A DNA stretch of 64,000 bases from CAZBXE01 sp964496125. GTDB taxonomy: Bacteria; Chlamydiota; Chlamydiia; Chlamydiales; CAZBXE01. Location: assembly GCA_964496125.1 (NCBI GenBank), contig CAZBXE010000005.1, positions 1 to 64,000 on the forward strand. Reading direction: 5' to 3'. Made by a program: the position numbers and the translations under genes. Shown piece by piece: positions 33,915-42,785 of the stretch (positions within the stretch are counted from its first letter, which is position 1; the number at the start of each line of letters is the position of its first letter). The notes under the pieces are model-generated. The model made no database searches. It was not told the origin of the DNA and was given only the letters and a program-made list of their open reading frames with translations.

Positions 33915-34117
33915 GGATAAACCTTAAATTGAGTGTGAAATTAAAGGGGAATTATACGAAAAGGGCCATATCCTAGCAAGAATTTTTTTCCCTTTATCCC
34001 CGGAGCTTTTGCCTCGGTCCAAATTTACTTTTTTAAATTTGTGTGGTTGGCGTTAAATTTATCTTTTATTTAAACAAAATACGTGCTACCATTGCATTTT
34101 GTTTTGTTGGTTTAACT
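33915..34117. promoter_or_regulatory. Divergent promoter region
   Basis: An AT-rich gap of 203 bp between the minus-strand small basic gene run and the plus-strand lysine-rich gene. It probably contains both promoters; I see TTTACTTTTT and TTAAATTTATC tracts but no clear -35/-10 pair. Confidence 0.35.
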
Positions 34118-35332
34118 ATGGCTTATAATTCAGAACAGTATAATAACTACCATGCAGGGGCTACAGGTTCGGCTAGTGGGGCGCAATCTGCCCCCAATAG
34201 TTCCGGTCGGACAAGAAATTCCTTCTATAGCCAGGACCGCATCTCCATCTCTAGGGTAGACGACTTGAGCGGCAACATTCTTGCTCAGGAGTCTAAAAAG
34301 AACTCTCTTGTGGGATATTTAAGAAAATTAAAGTTCTGGCAGAAAGCTGAAGAAGCCGCCGAAATGAAGAAGGAATCCGTCAAAAAAGAAGCCGTGAATC
34401 ACGGAGAGAAGAAGGAGTCTCTCCCAGAACAAGTAATAAAGCCCCTTCCACCTAAGGCAAAGAAGCCTAAAAAAGTCGTGAAACTTAATATGCGCATGCG
34501 CCTACGGAAATCTTTAGAGAGCAGAGGCATTAAGTTTGCATCTCCTGGAAAAAAACTTCGAGCCAGGCTTTTGGGTGCCGGATCAGTCTTAAGTGCGAAA
34601 GCATTTCTTCAAGCGAAAGCTAGGCTCATAAAAGCCGTTATAGGAGAGGTTCTTGTTAAAACTGCTGAAGGCACAAGTTTTCTTGTTAAACGGGTGGAGC
34701 AGTTTGTTTTCCCTGTAGTTGTTAAGGTGGGAGAATTTTATCAGACTAAAATAGAAGCTCCCCTCAGAGAATGTGTTCAGATCGTTGTTGTCCCTCTGCG
34801 GCAAAAAGTAGTAGCTCCTTTAAAAAAAGGGGTGGAGAAGGCCCGAGAAAAAATCGCATCTGTAAGGCGGACAAGCCTAGAAAAACTGAAACAGATCCAG
34901 GTAGAAACAAGAGAGGGAGTGCGAGTTGCAAAAGCGGCTCTTCTTACCTTTACGCAAGAAGTTATCATGCCAGCAATCGCACCTTATTTCCAGTTTTGGC
35001 AGAAAACTACTTTGAAAAATGAACTTTCCCTAAGGCAGAAACTTGAGGTGGTGCGAAACAAAGTAAAGAAGGGGCTAAGCTGGCTCAAGGGGAAAGCTGA
35101 TGCCGCCGGGAAATATCTTGCTTCAAAAGGAAAACATCTAGGGAGAAGTTTTTCAAAGATCGTTCTGTCTATCCTTCAAGTCTTTCTAACGGCGCTGAAA
35201 GCGTGCCTCTTGATGATCGCTGCGTTTTTATTTTCCCTTTGGAAAAAGTTTCAACCGTATCTTTTTCGCGCTAGGAACGCTGCGAGGGAGAAAATCGTGA
35301 AAGCATTATTCCGCATGAGACAACCGTCTTAA
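34118..35332 (+). CDS. Lysine-rich protein with C-terminal hydrophobic segment, unknown
   Basis: About 404 residues from ATG 34118 (MAYNSEQYNNYHAG); an earlier GTG at 34043 gives an unlikely extension. A Ser/Gly/Asn-rich start is followed by a strongly basic, helix-forming middle (KKPKKVVKLNMRMRLRKS) with amphipathic heptads, and a hydrophobic helix near residue 365 (LTALKACLLMIAAFLFSLW). Low-complexity basic helices resemble secreted or nucleoid-type chlamydial proteins, but no family is recognised. Its end overlaps the converging DUF502 gene by 62 bp. Confidence 0.65.
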   Translation: MAYNSEQYNNYHAGATGSASGAQSAPNSSGRTRNSFYSQDRISISRVDDLSGNILAQESKKNSLVGYLRKLKFWQKAEEAAEMKKESVKKEAVNHGEKKESLPEQVIKPLPPKAKKPKKVVKLNMRMRLRKSLESRGIKFASPGKKLRARLLGAGSVLSAKAFLQAKARLIKAVIGEVLVKTAEGTSFLVKRVEQFVFPVVVKVGEFYQTKIEAPLRECVQIVVVPLRQKVVAPLKKGVEKAREKIASVRRTSLEKLKQIQVETREGVRVAKAALLTFTQEVIMPAIAPYFQFWQKTTLKNELSLRQKLEVVRNKVKKGLSWLKGKADAAGKYLASKGKHLGRSFSKIVLSILQVFLTALKACLLMIAAFLFSLWKKFQPYLFRARNAAREKIVKALFRMRQPS

Positions 35333-35921
35333 GTGCCTCTTCGACTGTCATATCTAAAAAGATCAAAGACTTTTTATCAAATAAGATTAAAAAGCCAATC
35401 GTTGGATTCGGTGTTCCTGGAATAAAGACAGAGACAAAAGCACGGTTCGTGCCATCCTCACCAGGCATCATGGAGGCTCTTGTGACAAAGCCGATGCTCA
35501 TTGTTTTGTTGTTGGGGAAGGGGGCAAGTACAACACTTGCAAATTCATCGTGTTCTTTTCCAAAAAGAGTCTGCACCACATCTTGGATGGCTTTATAGAT
35601 CTTGTTTACGAAAGGGATTCGATGGAAGATATAGTCACTTAAAGAGAGCACCCCGCGGACAAAAAAGAACTGCGTTGTTGCGCCTAAGATAAAAATCAAG
35701 GCTGTGATGGTCACAAAGGAGAGCAGTTGGCTGCTATACATGAGCACTTGGTCTCCCGAAAGGAAGAAAAAGGGCTTATGGAGAAGGTGGGAGGAGTTGA
35801 GCAAATGGCTCACAAATCCAACAAACGGTTTTGTAAGCAAATTAAACAGAAAGAGCACGATCAAAAATGTGATGGTTGCAGGCAGAAGAATCGCAAGACC
35901 TGTTACAAAATGCTTTTTCAT
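35271..35921 (-). CDS. DUF502 family membrane protein, paralogue B
   Basis: 216 residues. Two N-terminal membrane helices (LAILLPATITFLIVLFLFNLL; FVTITALIFILGA), then a cytosolic domain with IPFVNKIYKAIQDVVQTLFG, FVSVFIPGTPNPTIGFL and a C-terminal MTVEEALKTVVSCG. Identical layout to its neighbour; the two overlap by 4 bp. Family role unknown; possibly trafficking-related in other bacteria and plants. Confidence 0.85.
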   Translation of the reverse strand: MKKHFVTGLAILLPATITFLIVLFLFNLLTKPFVGFVSHLLNSSHLLHKPFFFLSGDQVLMYSSQLLSFVTITALIFILGATTQFFFVRGVLSLSDYIFHRIPFVNKIYKAIQDVVQTLFGKEHDEFASVVLAPFPNNKTMSIGFVTRASMMPGEDGTNRAFVSVFIPGTPNPTIGFLILFDKKSLIFLDMTVEEALKTVVSCGIMLSRFSPSQRS

Positions 35922-36583
35922 GTAGATTCCCCTTCCGGCGGGTGTTTTTTATAGAAATTAGCTTCGATGACACCACACGAGATCACATATTTTAACGCGT
36001 CATCAATCTTCATGTCGAGATACTTAATGTCTTCTTTATTGAAGAGCATAAAAAATCCAGAGGTCGGATTTGGTGTCGTGGGAACAAAAACGGCAGCCCG
36101 TTCTTTGCCAGAAGAGTCAGGGAGTCCAGGAACTGTTTCCAGGGTCAGAAGGCCAATGCTAAGTGAGTCGGGGTTAGGGAAGGGAACGAGCACAACTTGT
36201 TTAAAGGCTTTCGTGTCGCTTGTAAAAATCGTCTGAATCACATCTTTTGACGTTTTGTAGATGGAGTTAATAAATGGAATTTGATGAAGTATAACTTCTC
36301 CGGCACGTATCAGGTAGTGAATGAAAAACCAACGGGCGATAAAACCAAGCAGGACAGTCGTAAAGAAAAGTAGTGCGAGAATTACAAGACGGCTTATAAA
36401 TTTGATCAGCTGTGCGTGTTTTGAGACAAACGACTCTTGCTGGAATAGCCCTAGGACTTCCAGGATTCTTTGCAAAACATTGATAAATGGCTCTGTGAGG
36501 AGGTTGAAGATAAACGTAACGATGAGTATCGTAAGAGTAATTGGAAGCAGAGTGATCAATCCAGTGATAAAAAAACGCTTCAT
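35918..36583 (-). CDS. DUF502 family membrane protein, paralogue A
   Basis: 221 residues. LITLLPITLTILIVTFIFNLL, IPFINSIYKTSKDVIQTIF, AVFVPTTPNPTSGFF and MKIDDALKYVISCG match the adjacent copy motif for motif, pointing to tandem duplication. It starts 1 bp after the rnr stop, so rnr and both copies form an operon. Function unknown. Confidence 0.85.
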   Translation of the reverse strand: MKRFFITGLITLLPITLTILIVTFIFNLLTEPFINVLQRILEVLGLFQQESFVSKHAQLIKFISRLVILALLFFTTVLLGFIARWFFIHYLIRAGEVILHQIPFINSIYKTSKDVIQTIFTSDTKAFKQVVLVPFPNPDSLSIGLLTLETVPGLPDSSGKERAAVFVPTTPNPTSGFFMLFNKEDIKYLDMKIDDALKYVISCGVIEANFYKKHPPEGEST

Positions 36584-36584
36584 G

Positions 36585-38537
36585 CTATTTCTTTCCCTCT
36601 ATCTTCAAAATTTCCCAGCTGCTTTCTGAAGTGATAAGGTCTACGCATTTAAGGCGCACTCGTATCCTTTGCCCTCTTGTAAACATGACCTTGGTGCGCA
36701 AGCCACGCAGCTTGTCCTTTTTCTCATCGTATTCATAATAGTCTTCATTCATATCGGAAAGGCGGACAAATCCTTCTAAGAATAGCTCAACTAGCTCAAA
36801 GTAGATGCCAAAAGGTTTAAGGCGAGTTACGATCGCTTCGTATTCATGTTCAGGGTCTTCTTTCTTGTTTTTCTCGATGAATCTTAACTTTTTGGTTACA
36901 GTAACAGAGCTCTCTGCTTTGGCGCTATTTCTTTCCCTTTCAGAACATCGGTTGGCAATGAGCTCAAGATCATCATCTTCCCCCTGTTCGTTGAAGAGAA
37001 GCCTGTGCACGACAAGATCGACATAGCGGCGGATGGGGCTTGTAAAATGGCAATAGTGAGTAAGGCCGAGTCCGTAGTGACCGATATTTTGGGGCGAGTA
37101 GATTGCCATTTTCATACATTTGATGTAGCTTGCAGCAAGATAATGACCATATTGCGTCTCTAGCGCAACATCAAAGAGTTTTTGAAGCTCTGCTGTTGTT
37201 GGTTTTGCGGGAAGCTTGTAGCCGAAAATAGCGGCAATACGTACAAATTCATCGATGTCATCCTGGTCTGGTTGATCGTGAACCCGATAGGTCGTGCCGA
37301 TGCCTTTTTGGTCGAGGTGTGTTGCTACCATTTCGTTCGCTTTTAGCATAAATTCTTCCACCATTTGGTGGGTGATGTCGTAGTAAATGGTCTCAGTTTC
37401 TATCGGGTTTCCCTCGACATCAAGTTTTACAACGATTTCGGGAAGGGAAAACTCGATGCTTCCCCGTTCATAGCGTTTCTTTTTGAGCAGAGCGCAAAGC
37501 TCCACCATGAGCAAAAGGGCCTTTTTATGTTTATTTCTTTTTTTTCCATCCAGTACTTCTTTGGCTTCCTTGTAGGTAAATCGGTGCGCACTTCTGATGA
37601 TGGTTCTTGCAAATCGTACGCTTGTCATCGTCCCGTCTTTTGCAAACTCCATAAAGACTGACGCTGTCAACCTGTCCTCTTTTGGTTTTAGGCTGCAGAG
37701 GTTTTCCGATAAGGTAGGAGGAAGCATGGGAAGGCATTTTCCTGGGAAGTAGGTAGAATTGCAACGAAGTTTTGCCTCTTCATCAATAGATGTGCCCGGC
37801 TTTACATAGTAAGAGACGTCGGCAATGTGAACGCCGAGTGAGTAGATTCCCGTTTTCTCATCTTTCGATATAGTGAGGGCATCATCGAAGTCTTTGGCTG
37901 TGTCGGGGTCAATTGTAAAGCACTCTTGTTTTCTGACGTCTTCTCTTTTTTTGATTTCTTCACTAGGAATTTCTAAAGGAATGGAGGCTATCTCTTCTAA
38001 AACGTGGAGAGGAAATTCAGATCTTAGGCCATATTCTTCGATGGCAGCAGGGATATCAGCACGAGGATCCGAGATGTGTCCGATGACGTGAGTGACTTCC
38101 GCTTGGATCTCTTCATGCCGATCTCCCCATTCTTGTACGTCCAAGACAACTCTGTCGCCTACTTTTAGACGCATACCGGGTTTGGGCAAGACTACGACTG
38201 GCTTTTTGGCTCCGAGCATGGGGATAAAGGCCAGAAAGTCACCATGGATGCCCCTTTTGGAGAGGATGCCTGTAAGATGTTTTTTGCCACGAGCAACTAT
38301 GGAGGCAATCGAGCCTTCGGGACCTTTTCCTTCCATCCCGGTAATGAGCACCTCAACGGTGTCACCATCGACTGCGTTCTGCATAAATCTTTTGGGAATA
38401 AAGACGTCCTGAGGAAAACTTTTCGGTTTCATTACTTCCACGAAACCAAAGCCCTTGGGATGGCCACGCAGAATCCCAGTAACGCACATCTTGGTATTCT
38501 GGCTTTCGCTTTTTTTTGTTCTCTTTTTTTTTGCCAT
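36585..38537 (-). CDS. rnr: Ribonuclease R (RNB family)
   Basis: 650 residues: cold-shock-like domains at the N-terminus (GFGFVEVMKPKSFPQDVFIP), catalytic RNB core (FTIDPDTAKDFDDALTISK with the Asp cluster that binds Mg2+) and a C-terminal S1 domain. 3'-5' exoribonuclease degrading structured RNA. Divergent from leuS with 44 bp between the start codons, which must hold both promoters. Confidence 0.94.
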   Translation of the reverse strand: MAKKKRTKKSESQNTKMCVTGILRGHPKGFGFVEVMKPKSFPQDVFIPKRFMQNAVDGDTVEVLITGMEGKGPEGSIASIVARGKKHLTGILSKRGIHGDFLAFIPMLGAKKPVVVLPKPGMRLKVGDRVVLDVQEWGDRHEEIQAEVTHVIGHISDPRADIPAAIEEYGLRSEFPLHVLEEIASIPLEIPSEEIKKREDVRKQECFTIDPDTAKDFDDALTISKDEKTGIYSLGVHIADVSYYVKPGTSIDEEAKLRCNSTYFPGKCLPMLPPTLSENLCSLKPKEDRLTASVFMEFAKDGTMTSVRFARTIIRSAHRFTYKEAKEVLDGKKRNKHKKALLLMVELCALLKKKRYERGSIEFSLPEIVVKLDVEGNPIETETIYYDITHQMVEEFMLKANEMVATHLDQKGIGTTYRVHDQPDQDDIDEFVRIAAIFGYKLPAKPTTAELQKLFDVALETQYGHYLAASYIKCMKMAIYSPQNIGHYGLGLTHYCHFTSPIRRYVDLVVHRLLFNEQGEDDDLELIANRCSERERNSAKAESSVTVTKKLRFIEKNKKEDPEHEYEAIVTRLKPFGIYFELVELFLEGFVRLSDMNEDYYEYDEKKDKLRGLRTKVMFTRGQRIRVRLKCVDLITSESSWEILKIEGKK

Positions 38538-38581
38538 CTAGTAACGTATACTATCAAATCTGACTTTAAAAGCATAGAGCC

Positions 38582-41128
38582 ATGACACGATATCACCATA
38601 AAAAAATTGAGCCCAAGTGGCAAAAGTATTGGAAAAAAGAGCAGACCTTCCGCTCCGAAACCGATAAGACAAAGAAAAAATTTTACGTTTTGGATATGTT
38701 TCCCTATCCTTCTGGGGCAGGCCTTCATGTGGGACACCTCGTTGGGTACACGGCAACCGACATCTATTCTCGCTACTTAAGGATGCAAGGAGTGAACGTG
38801 CTGCACCCGATGGGTTGGGATAGTTTTGGCCTCCAAGCAGAGCAATATGCAGTTCGAACAGGTTCCCATCCTGCAGATACTACAGAAAAAAATATTGCCA
38901 ACTTCCGCAGACAGCTCATGGCTCTTGGCTACTGCTATGATTGGAACAGGGAAATCAAGACAAGTGATCCCTCCTACTATAAATGGACCCAGTGGATTTT
39001 CCTGAAGCTTTATGAAAAGGGGCTTGCCTACCAAAAAGAAATGCTTGTGAATTATTGCCCCGAACTTGGAACTGTTCTTGCCAATGAAGAGGTTGAGAAT
39101 GGAAAAGCCAAGGAAGGGGGATATCCGATTGAAAGGCGCCCTCTTAAGCAGTGGATGCTGAAAATTACGGCCTATGCAGACCGTTTGATTCAGGATTTGG
39201 ATACAGTCGATTGGCCAGAGAGCTTAAAAAAGCTTCAGATCAACTGGATAGGGAAAAGCTCTGGGGCTTCTGTCCACTTTGGGATTGAAGGAATTAAAGA
39301 CGAGATCACGGTTTTTACAACACGTCCTGATACCCTTTACGGGGTAACCTTTATGGTTCTTGCACCTGAGCATCCGCTAGTGGATAAAATTACAAAAGAA
39401 ACATATCTTGATCAGGTACAGGCGTATAGAAAAGAGGCAGCTTCCCGAAGTGATATCGATCGAATGGAGCAACCCGATCATAAAACGGGTGTCTTTACCG
39501 GCGCGTATGCGATCAATCCTGTAAACGAACAAAAGATCCCGATCTGGATTGCAGACTACGTGCTACTTGGGTATGGCACTGGCGCTGTCATGGGGGTGCC
39601 TGCTGGGGATGAGCGGGACTTTGTTTTTGCAGAGAAGTTTGGCCTAAAAATTATTCCAGTTGTCGATCCAGAAGAGCGTGTTTCGCCGGAAGAAAGAGCA
39701 AAAATTCTAAAGGGTGAGCTTAACTGGGTGGGGGATGGTCTCGCTATCAACAGTAGCTACGGGGACCATTCTCTTAATAGCTTAACTACTGAAGAAGCTA
39801 AGAAAAACATCATCCTATGGCTTGAGAAATCGGGAAAAGGGGAAGCTTCGGTCCATTACAAACTGCGCGATTGGCTCTTTTCTCGCCAAAGATATTGGGG
39901 CGAGCCCTTTCCTCTTCTTTTTCTAGAAGACGGAACAACAAGAACCCTTAACTTGGATGAACTTCCGCTTTGTCCCCCTGATATTTCCGATTATAAACCC
40001 TCCGGGGATGGAAAGAGCCCACTTGCCAAAGTCACAAATTGGGTGAATGTAATAGACCCTGTGACAGGGAAAAAGGCTAAGCGGGAAACGGATACCATGC
40101 CACAATGGGCGGGTTCTTGCTGGTATTACCTTCGTTTTTGCGACCCACACAATGACAAAGAAGCCTTTGCAAACGAGATTGAAAAATACTGGATGCCTGT
40201 CGATCTGTACGTGGGCGGGGTTGAGCATGCTGTGCTTCACCTGCTCTATGCTAGGTTTTGGCATAAAGTTCTGTTTGACGCAGGTCTTGTAAGCACAAAT
40301 GAGCCGTTCCAAAAGCTGCGTAACCAAGGCCTCATTATTGCAAGAGCTTATCAAAAAGAGGGCGGCGGTTATGTAGCTCCCGAGGATGTGGAAAAGGTAG
40401 GAGAGGAGTACTTTCTACGAGCAACCAAGGAAAAGCTCCGTAGTCAGTATGAAAAAATGTCTAAGTCGAAACTCAATGGTGTCTCACCAGATGAAATTTT
40501 AGAAGATTTAGGAGCCGACTCGCTGCGTCTCTATTCGATGTTTATGGGTCCTCTTGAAAAAGAAAAGGTGTGGAATTCTGAGGCTGTTTCTGGTTGTAGA
40601 CGCTTTTTGGACCGCTTTTTTGATTTGATGACGAGTGAAAAGGTGACTGAAACAGAATCGGAAGAAGCGCTTAGGCTAGGGCATAAGCTTGTTGATGGAA
40701 TTGCAAGAGACTTAGAGGCCATGCAGTTCAATACAGCCATAGCCAAGCTAATGGAATTTATCAATGCCTTTTCAAAGTTAGAGGCATACCCAAAAAGCGT
40801 TCTCAAGATGGCAACGCTTGCCTTAAGTCCACTAGCTCCTCATATCTGTGAAGAGATCTGGGAGATGTTTGGGAATAAGGGAAGCATTGCGCACGAACCC
40901 TTTCCAAAAGCTGATCCGAGGTATCTAGTTGAGGAGAATGTCACGATTGTGGTGCAGGTAAATGGCCGCGTGCGTGCTAAAATTACCTGCAATAAGGATA
41001 TGACAGAGGATGAGGTGATGGGGCTTGCTCTGCAGAATGAGAACGTGTCGCGTTTCTTAGGCAGCCAAACGCACCCTAAGGCCATTTTCGTGCCTAACCG
41101 CCTCTTGAACATTGTCCTCCCTTCTTAG
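38582..41128 (+). CDS. leuS: Leucyl-tRNA synthetase
   Basis: 848 residues, usual length. HIGH-type motif YPSGAGLHVGHLVGYT, CP1 editing domain (FTTRPDTLYGVTFMVLAPEHP), zinc-region and KMSKS loop YEKMSKSKLNGVSP are all present, as is the C-terminal anticodon/RNA domain. Cytosolic, charges tRNA-Leu. Confidence 0.96.
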   Translation: MTRYHHKKIEPKWQKYWKKEQTFRSETDKTKKKFYVLDMFPYPSGAGLHVGHLVGYTATDIYSRYLRMQGVNVLHPMGWDSFGLQAEQYAVRTGSHPADTTEKNIANFRRQLMALGYCYDWNREIKTSDPSYYKWTQWIFLKLYEKGLAYQKEMLVNYCPELGTVLANEEVENGKAKEGGYPIERRPLKQWMLKITAYADRLIQDLDTVDWPESLKKLQINWIGKSSGASVHFGIEGIKDEITVFTTRPDTLYGVTFMVLAPEHPLVDKITKETYLDQVQAYRKEAASRSDIDRMEQPDHKTGVFTGAYAINPVNEQKIPIWIADYVLLGYGTGAVMGVPAGDERDFVFAEKFGLKIIPVVDPEERVSPEERAKILKGELNWVGDGLAINSSYGDHSLNSLTTEEAKKNIILWLEKSGKGEASVHYKLRDWLFSRQRYWGEPFPLLFLEDGTTRTLNLDELPLCPPDISDYKPSGDGKSPLAKVTNWVNVIDPVTGKKAKRETDTMPQWAGSCWYYLRFCDPHNDKEAFANEIEKYWMPVDLYVGGVEHAVLHLLYARFWHKVLFDAGLVSTNEPFQKLRNQGLIIARAYQKEGGGYVAPEDVEKVGEEYFLRATKEKLRSQYEKMSKSKLNGVSPDEILEDLGADSLRLYSMFMGPLEKEKVWNSEAVSGCRRFLDRFFDLMTSEKVTETESEEALRLGHKLVDGIARDLEAMQFNTAIAKLMEFINAFSKLEAYPKSVLKMATLALSPLAPHICEEIWEMFGNKGSIAHEPFPKADPRYLVEENVTIVVQVNGRVRAKITCNKDMTEDEVMGLALQNENVSRFLGSQTHPKAIFVPNRLLNIVLPS

Positions 41129-41315
41129 TAAGGGATACATCGGCTAGGGGCTGCCTTTTTGCGCTATCCTTTTGCCGACGTTTGAATTCATTTGGGTCTA
41201 GCCCTTAGGCTTACCCCTGGTTTTTTATAATTTTCTCTTTAGTTGATTGTAATTTATAGTGGCGTTAACATGCTTAGCTGTCGTTTAAATTATATACAAT
41301 TAGGAGGAACTTATT
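41129..41315. promoter_or_regulatory. Intergenic region with promoter and weak palindromic remnant
   Basis: 187 bp without a gene. AATTCATTTGGGT near 41187-41199 resembles one end of the 172-bp element and may be a remnant. TTGATTGTAATTTATAGT sits in a plausible promoter position, and TAGGAGGAACTT gives a strong ribosome site for the gene at 41316. Confidence 0.35.
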
Positions 41316-41651
41316 ATGCAAACTAGCACACAAGCTGGCGCTGTCCAACCAACACCTTTCAAAATAGCAGAAGGCCTAAAAGAGCCTAGAAACGCTCCGA
41401 AAAATCTAGAGGGTCGCAAGGTAGTGCTAGAAACATCAGCGTTACCCGTAGTGCAAAATGCCCCTTTTTCTCAAGTACAAGCAGTTCCGCAGCCTGTCGA
41501 AGAGATTCAAAAGGACTCTGTTGAGATGACTAGGGTTACAGTGGTGGCTACAAGTGGCGACCGTGCTCAGAAAAAAGAATTATGCTACTGGCTGGGAGCG
41601 TTAGCAGTATGTGTGGTTGCAGGTGTCTATTTTGGTTTTCAAAATAGCTAG
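41316..41651 (+). CDS. Small tail-anchored membrane protein, unknown
   Basis: 111 residues with strong AGGAGG 8 bp upstream. A proline/valine-rich soluble N-terminus (no domain recognised) and a single C-terminal helix YWLGALAVCVVAGVYFGF followed by three residues. A C-terminal anchor plus lack of signal peptide is compatible with a tail-anchored or type-III-secreted inclusion-type protein, but this is a guess. Confidence 0.65.
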   Translation: MQTSTQAGAVQPTPFKIAEGLKEPRNAPKNLEGRKVVLETSALPVVQNAPFSQVQAVPQPVEEIQKDSVEMTRVTVVATSGDRAQKKELCYWLGALAVCVVAGVYFGFQNS

Positions 41652-41683
41652 AATCCTTTCTAGTTCTTGTGACTTTTTTTCAG

Positions 41684-41720
41684 ATAAACCCTGCCTGTAA
41701 CAAGGTGGGGTTTATTTTTC
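41684..41720 (+). terminator. Rho-independent terminator
   Basis: ATAAACCC pairs with GGGTTTAT, with CCT/AGG closer to the loop, followed by TTTTT. It lies 33 bp after the tail-anchored gene. A smaller CTAGAA/TTCTAG hairpin immediately after the stop codon precedes it. Confidence 0.85.
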
Positions 41721-41804
41721 CCTTTTACCATAAGTAGTTTACACAATCCTTGACAAGTTTCATTCAGATTCCTTAAATCTGGTTAATACCGAGGAGGAAT
41801 TGTC

Positions 41805-42185
41805 ATGGGAATAAACGAGCTGCTCTCAAAGTTACACACACAGGTCCAGCATTTTAGAACAGAACCTGCCAGTATTACAGAGCACGAGTTAGAAACCGTC
41901 ATTAAATTGATCCGAAGTCATCAGGAGGAATCGACTAAAAAGTTGAAGCCAAGAGTCAATATGCCAGTTAATGAAGGACTTGAGGAGAAGACGCTTGAGG
42001 CTGTTACAAGACTTCTAACAGATGAACAGCTCAAAAGGCAAATTGACAACAATGCAAGACTAAGAAATACAAGCCTTCTTTGGAGAGAGCTAGATCATTT
42101 CGTACAAAAAATTAATGCCTCCAAAACAAAACGAAAAGTGACTCAGGTTGAAAAATCAGAAGGTGGGGGAGCAAGAGGGCGATGA
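41805..42185 (+). CDS. Small charged protein, unknown
   Basis: 126 residues with GAGGAGG 8 bp before the ATG. Predicted helical (LSKLHTQVQHF, ELETVIKLIRSHQEES, LEAVTRLLTDEQLKRQ) with a basic, Gly-rich tail. No family recognised. The stop overlaps the PEBP gene start (ATGA). Confidence 0.65.
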   Translation: MGINELLSKLHTQVQHFRTEPASITEHELETVIKLIRSHQEESTKKLKPRVNMPVNEGLEEKTLEAVTRLLTDEQLKRQIDNNARLRNTSLLWRELDHFVQKINASKTKRKVTQVEKSEGGGARGR

Positions 42186-42631
42186 AACTTTTGTCAAAGG
42201 CTTTTGAGCAAAAAAAACGTATTCCTAAGAAGTATAGCTGTGAGGGGGAAAACTTCTCGCCACCTCTTCAAATTGAAAAAGCGCCCACTGCGACGGTAAG
42301 TTTTGCGCTGATTGTTGATGATCCTGATGCTCCGATGGGCACCTTTGACCATTGGATTGCTTGGAATATTCCCGGGAAAACCACCTCCCTTGCCGAAGGG
42401 GTAAAACTTGAGTCTCAAGGGAAGAATCACTTTGGGAATGAAAAGTATGATGGGCCAATGCCGCCCCCTGGTCCCGAGCATCGGTATTTTTTTAAGCTTT
42501 ACGCCCTTGATTGCACTCTCAGCCTAAAGAAGGGATCAACGAAAGGAGAGCTTCAGTCGGCAATCAAGGGACACATCCTTGCTGAAGCGGAACTTATGGG
42601 CACATACCAGAGATATACACAAATAAGCTGA
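42182..42631 (+). CDS. YbhB/YbcL family phosphatidylethanolamine-binding-like protein
   Basis: 149 residues; DDPDAPMGTFDHWIAWNIP and GPMPPPGPEHRYFFKLYALD are the PEBP ligand-pocket motifs. Small cytosolic protein; bacterial members lack a settled role. The last six codons and TGA stop lie inside palindromic element D, which suggests the original C-terminus was changed by the insertion. Confidence 0.9.
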   Translation: MKLLSKAFEQKKRIPKKYSCEGENFSPPLQIEKAPTATVSFALIVDDPDAPMGTFDHWIAWNIPGKTTSLAEGVKLESQGKNHFGNEKYDGPMPPPGPEHRYFFKLYALDCTLSLKKGSTKGELQSAIKGHILAEAELMGTYQRYTQIS

Positions 42632-42785
42632 AAAGTTGGTTTCTGCCTGCGTCGGCCTAGCTCTCAATTTTTGCCCGCCTGCATTGCTAAGGTTTTTAAC
42701 CTTAGCTTCTTCGGCGACGCTAAGCTTGCAAAAATTGAGAGCGCCTCCTTGGCATATTCCCAACTTTTCAGCTTATTTGTGTATA
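42614..42785 (+). repeat. 172-bp nested-palindrome element, copy D
   Basis: Ends TATACACAAATAAGCTGAAAA and the complementary TTTTCAGCTTATTTGTGTATA. Middle stem CTCTCAATTTTTG / CAAAAATTGAGAG and central hairpin GCTAAGG-TTTTTAA-CCTTAGC. Relative to copy B, both outer (AAGCTG vs GAACTG) and central (GCTAAGG vs GCTCTGG) stems differ on both arms so that pairing is kept. It lies between converging genes and supplies stop codons to both. Confidence 0.9.

Noticed and set aside
41316..41651. Chlamydial inclusion membrane (Inc) protein
   Set aside because: Inc proteins have a bilobed pair of hydrophobic helices; only one terminal helix is present here.
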